From Scatophagus argus (lineage: Eukaryota; Chordata; Actinopteri; Scatophagidae): a DNA stretch of 64,000 bases. A model generated the notes under the pieces. It saw only the letters and a program-made list of their open reading frames with translations, made no database searches and was not told the origin of the DNA. Positions 60,692 to 64,000 of the stretch are shown here, piece by piece (within the stretch, counting starts at the first letter, position 1; every line of letters begins with the position of its first letter). Both the position numbers and the translations under genes were made by a program. The stretch is taken from assembly GCF_020382885.2 (NCBI RefSeq), contig NC_058504.1, positions 13,589,019 through 13,653,018 of the forward strand, in the 5' to 3' direction.

Positions 60692-62009
60692 ATGTCCTCT
60701 CGATCGATAACTATAGTGTCCTCTGGACAGAGCACAGGGCTCAGCTACAGTGGTAACTTATTATTTTTAGTTTCCATTGTTCCGTTTTTTTTTTGGTCTT
60801 TACAATGGTTCAAACTTATCTTACTTCTGTTTTCAGGGTTGATGATGCACAGCATTCAGCTCTCCTCACAGCCCAAAGTTCTGCTGGAGGAAGACAGGGA
60901 GTCTGGCATCGGCTCCACCCTTGACCTCAGCAGCAGCTCTGAGGGCTACAACCACCATACCAATCATCCCTTCAATACATCTCCACTCAGGGAAGCAGAT
61001 AGGCTCCCTGAAGGTAAAGGCACAAGGGTGACAGAATCACACATTCATGTCCTGGGTTGGCAGCAGGTCTGACCTCTTTGAAAAGGCAAATAACAACAGC
61101 AGAAGCTGCACCACATGCTCATTAGATAAGTGCATATTTGAAATACACACTGGCCCTGTGGGATCATGCAGTCTGGGCAACAAAGGCAAAGTCCTGCTGC
61201 CACTCAGCAGTGTCTGGCTGCATATAGGTGATGTAGTATATCAGATTGCTTTTCTCTCTACATGTGAGATTGTTTCCTGAGGCAATCCTGTCATCCACAA
61301 TACAGAAATCACAGGAATAAGAAAAACAAGTGCAATGTAGTGTGCAGAAACAGACCACATGTTTGTGTTATGTGTGATACATTTTTTGAAACACTATGAG
61401 GCTAACCATCTTCCTGGTTGTTGCTTTGAACAGGTAGCTCTCAACAAAATGCATCAGCACTTCAGCAGAGTACGAGCAAGATAAAGCAGTTCCTTATAAA
61501 CATGTCCAAGATCCCACTCCTCTTCATCCTACTCTTCTTCTTTGTTTGCTCCTTGGACACTCTGAGTTCCGCCTTCCAGTTAGCAGGGGGTAAGTGCTAT
61601 TACCCTCACTGCCCCCTCAGCGGGTTGATAGTGACTCAGCCAGTTGATGTTTGACAAATAAGTGCGTCACTGCAGAACAGTTCACACTGTCCTACTGGGG
61701 CAGTGCTGTATAATTTACTGCATAGCTTCATCTGCTGACCTTTCTGGATTTGGGGAAAACAAGCACTTTGAATCTTGTTTAACACTCCTCTTGGCAACCC
61801 TGTCATGTCTGAGACTAGTAGTTTGTGTGTGTGTGTGTGTGTATGTGGGCGGCATATGTAACCAGGTAAAGTGGCAGGGGACATTTTCCAGGACAATGCG
61901 GTGCTGTCTAACCCCGTGGCAGGGCTGGTGGTGGGGATCTTGGTGACTGTGCTGGTCCAGAGCTCATCCACCTCCACCTCCATCGTCGTCAGTCTGGTGG
62001 CCTCTGGAT
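60692..62009 (+). CDS. slc34a1: Sodium/phosphate cotransporter, SLC34 family (5' part)
   Basis: Type II sodium-coupled phosphate transporter of apical epithelial membranes. Visible coding exons: 60692-60752, 60837-61013, 61434-61589, 61866-62009. They encode the first 179 residues, and the gene continues past the right edge. A noncoding exon probably ends at 59511. Residues 1-100 are a polar cytoplasmic N-terminus. A first membrane helix follows ([20 protein letters not shown]). Then come the strongly conserved [17 protein letters not shown] and [16 protein letters not shown], and the QSSSTSTS signature at 163-170 of the first transport repeat. The start context ACCACCATGT is good. Family membership is certain. 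The choice of slc34a1 rather than slc34a2 rests on the neighbouring rgs14, because the N-terminus is not diagnostic. The next exon was not found in the remaining 2 kb. Confidence 0.88.
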
Positions 62010-64000
62010 GTGAGTAGGCGCATAAAAGTGTGTGCAAGTGTGTGAGTGCCACACACTCTAGTCTGACCTCATTTAGCCTGAGATTTACTGTATGTTCTGT
62101 GTGTTTCCAGGTGTATTGTATACACTGCATGCTGGTGCATCTCTCCAGGCTATTATGTGGCATACAAAAATAAAAAAAGTAAACAGAAAAGCAGTTAACA
62201 TACAGATAACAAAAAACAGGAAGCTTCTACGATGCATGTGTGGCAGCAAATTGAGCTAATTAATCTGCAGTTCACAGTTATAATCTCTGTTTTCTGGCAT
62301 GCAGCCCAGTATTGTGTTCCCATAATTTACTAAGGCTACAGTAAATTGTGCTACTTGCTTAGCTACTGCTTAGCATAAAGGACCAAACTGGTGAATACAG
62401 CCTATGTTAAATGCATCACTGTAAGCAGATGAGGGAGTATCAAGACAGAGGAAGATTTAACTCTAATACAGTAAACATACACACACAAGCAAAAGAGGAT
62501 GTTTTGTCCATTTCTTAATCCTACACATAACCTTCTTACCCTGTTCTCAACCCAATACCCATTCATTTATACTAGAGACAAAATGTTAGGTTGTAATTGC
62601 ATATTGATTATCATTATCCATCCATCCATCCATTTTCTATACCGCTTATCCGTCAGGGTCGTGGGGGAGCTGGAGCCTATCCCAGCTGACTACGGGCGAG
62701 AGGCGGGGTTCACCCTGGACTGGTCACCAGTCAATTGCAGGGCCAACACACAAAGACAGACAACCACACACTCTCACACTCACACCTAGGGGCAATGTAG
62801 AGAAGCCAATTAAAATAATGTGCATGTTTTTGGTATTGTGGGAGGAAGCCGGAGTACCCGGAGAAAACCCACGCAGGCACAGGGAGAACATGCAAACTCC
62901 ACATGGAAGGGCCCAGACCGGGATTCGAACCTGGAACGACAGTGCTAACCACTGCACCACCGTGCCGCCCTGATTATTATTATAAAAAGGCTAAATTATT
63001 TCCTGAAACAGCTGGGCCCTGTAAATTTTGACAAATAGCATATCAAAGAGGATTAAATAACGCATTTGCTGAGCTGAACAGCTGTGGATTAATACACATT
63101 TGGTGATATTATATATATTTCAAGTAGCCAAAACAATTCATATGGGACTGACTCAAAATAAACTACAATGCCTGTGTTCTGCCTGATGAGGGCAGTATGT
63201 TGGTTAATGCAAAATTTTAATGGTTTTTGGATAACAACGGCTTTCTACGCACATACTAAGCTATATCAGGCTTGAGCTACACAGAAAATTTCTTATCGGT
63301 TTTGTCTTTCCATTGAATGTTTTTGACATTAAGAAAAATATAAAATTAGCATTAGCATCATCCCTTCAGTTTCATTAAAATGACTTAATTATTAAGGTTT
63401 GCATGATTTTATCTTTCTTTTATGTAGAGCTGAATCGATTGCCTAGAAGCCTTGAAGCTTCTACTGTTGTCATGGTAATCAAAGTCCAAAATAAGTATTC
63501 AAATGTTGTTTTTTTTATTTTTGAGGAGGAAGCATGCATTGCGACAGCTATACTGAAAAAGAGGCAAAAGACTGATAAGAGGGAGAAATGGAGCTCCAGG
63601 CACTTGAACATTATGCGAGTGCATAGAACATTATTTGCAAGAGGAAAAGAATCCCTGCGAGGGAGTACTGCTGCTCTTTGTGCACAAATGTGGTCCTGCA
63701 AGCACAGGACAATGACTCAGCCCTTGTTGCTTACTTGTCAAGATGAGTTTTGAGATTTTGGAGCATGGGAGGGAATACACCTTGGGTGATGCCTCCCCTC
63801 CTGTCCTCGTCTCTCATTAGAGTCATAATTATAATGTTAGCAAAGTACAAATAAATCATGAGTGCAATTTTGAAGCAATGATTTACTTATATTATATTTA
63901 CTTTGCAATTTAAATTTTGTCACTGAACCTTTGAGACCCCAAAAAATGTAATTTGGGCTGCATGTATTACTACACACTAACTGACTGACATGAAATTGGC
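62010..64000 (+). other. slc34a1 intron, cut by the window edge
   Basis: After the donor at 62010 (exon ends GGAT|gtgagt) no exon continuing the SLC34 repeat is seen up to the right edge. The intron contains a SINE at 62618-62970. Confidence 0.7.
62618..62970 (-). mobile_element. tRNA-derived SINE (fish V-SINE/HE1-like), with target duplication
   Basis: On the minus strand the element starts GGGCGGCACGGTGGTGCAGT and has a Pol III A box TGGTGCAGTGG (62949-62959) and B box GGTTCGAATCCC (62920-62931). Next come the conserved body with 'gagtttgcatgttctccctg' and 'tgggttttctccgggtac', then a LINE-like tail ending in ATGGATGGATGG repeats. The flanks TGATTATCATTAT (62605-62617) and TGATTATTATTAT (62971-62983) form a 13-bp target duplication with one mismatch. 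Spacing between the A and B boxes is shorter than in the usual consensus, so part of the tRNA-like head seems deleted. The subfamily name is from memory. Confidence 0.9.

Noticed and set aside
61636-62163. 175-codon open frame on the minus strand
   Set aside because: It is the antisense shadow of slc34a1 exon 5 and a GT repeat.
62920-62959. tRNA-like A and B boxes, possible tRNA gene
   Set aside because: The spacing and context are those of a SINE head. No cloverleaf or anticodon arm can be formed.

Overview
The window looks like chromosomal DNA from a ray-finned (teleost) fish. It holds spliced vertebrate genes with GT-AG introns, many CA/GT/AT microsatellites, a tRNA-derived fish SINE and several MITE-like elements. 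The exact species cannot be told. A spiny-rayed (percomorph-type) genome is an inference from the compact introns and repeat flavour. All gene models below were built by joining exons by hand. For every complete model the reading frame stays open across all junctions.

Layout from left to right. Positions 1-6720 appear to lie in an unidentified minus-strand gene whose CpG-rich first exon sits near 6720-6960. rbm22 (8967-13036, plus) encodes a spliceosomal RNA-binding protein. myoz3 (13967-18128, minus) encodes a Z-disc calcineurin-binding protein and converges on rbm22; from memory, MYOZ3 and RBM22 are also neighbours on human chromosome 5. gucy1b2 (20284-27710, plus, 18 coding exons) encodes a soluble guanylate cyclase beta-2 subunit with a C-terminal CaaX box. 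A 114-residue single-pass membrane protein follows (28746-29090, minus). arl3 (31553-34852, minus) encodes a ciliary small GTPase. Next comes a one-Ig-domain membrane protein (37270-38562, minus, last exon unresolved). rgs14 (41807-50522, plus, 15 coding exons) has RGS, two Ras-binding and GoLoco domains. An unrecognised 68-residue protein gene lies at 56128-57046 (plus). The 5' part of slc34a1 (59460 to the right edge, plus), a sodium/phosphate cotransporter, closes the window. The order rgs14 then slc34a1, same strand, matches human 5q35 as I remember it.

These are ordinary nuclear genes and do not form an operon-like system. Two themes link some of them. One is signalling: a cGMP-producing enzyme subunit, a G-alpha regulator and a small GTPase. 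The other is cilia: Arl3 is a ciliary protein, and an X-box-like (RFX) motif lies just upstream of the small membrane protein gene, with a perfect palindromic one about 2 kb upstream of arl3.

The points most worth a second look are: altered catalytic residues in Gucy1b2; the X-box at the small membrane protein gene; the unrecognised 68-residue gene between rgs14 and slc34a1; a (GT)n tract in place of a pyrimidine tract at an rgs14 splice acceptor; two twin 24-nt exons in the Ig gene; and a piggyBac-type MITE. I saw no clearly undescribed molecular system, no CRISPR array, and no RNA gene outside the SINE.
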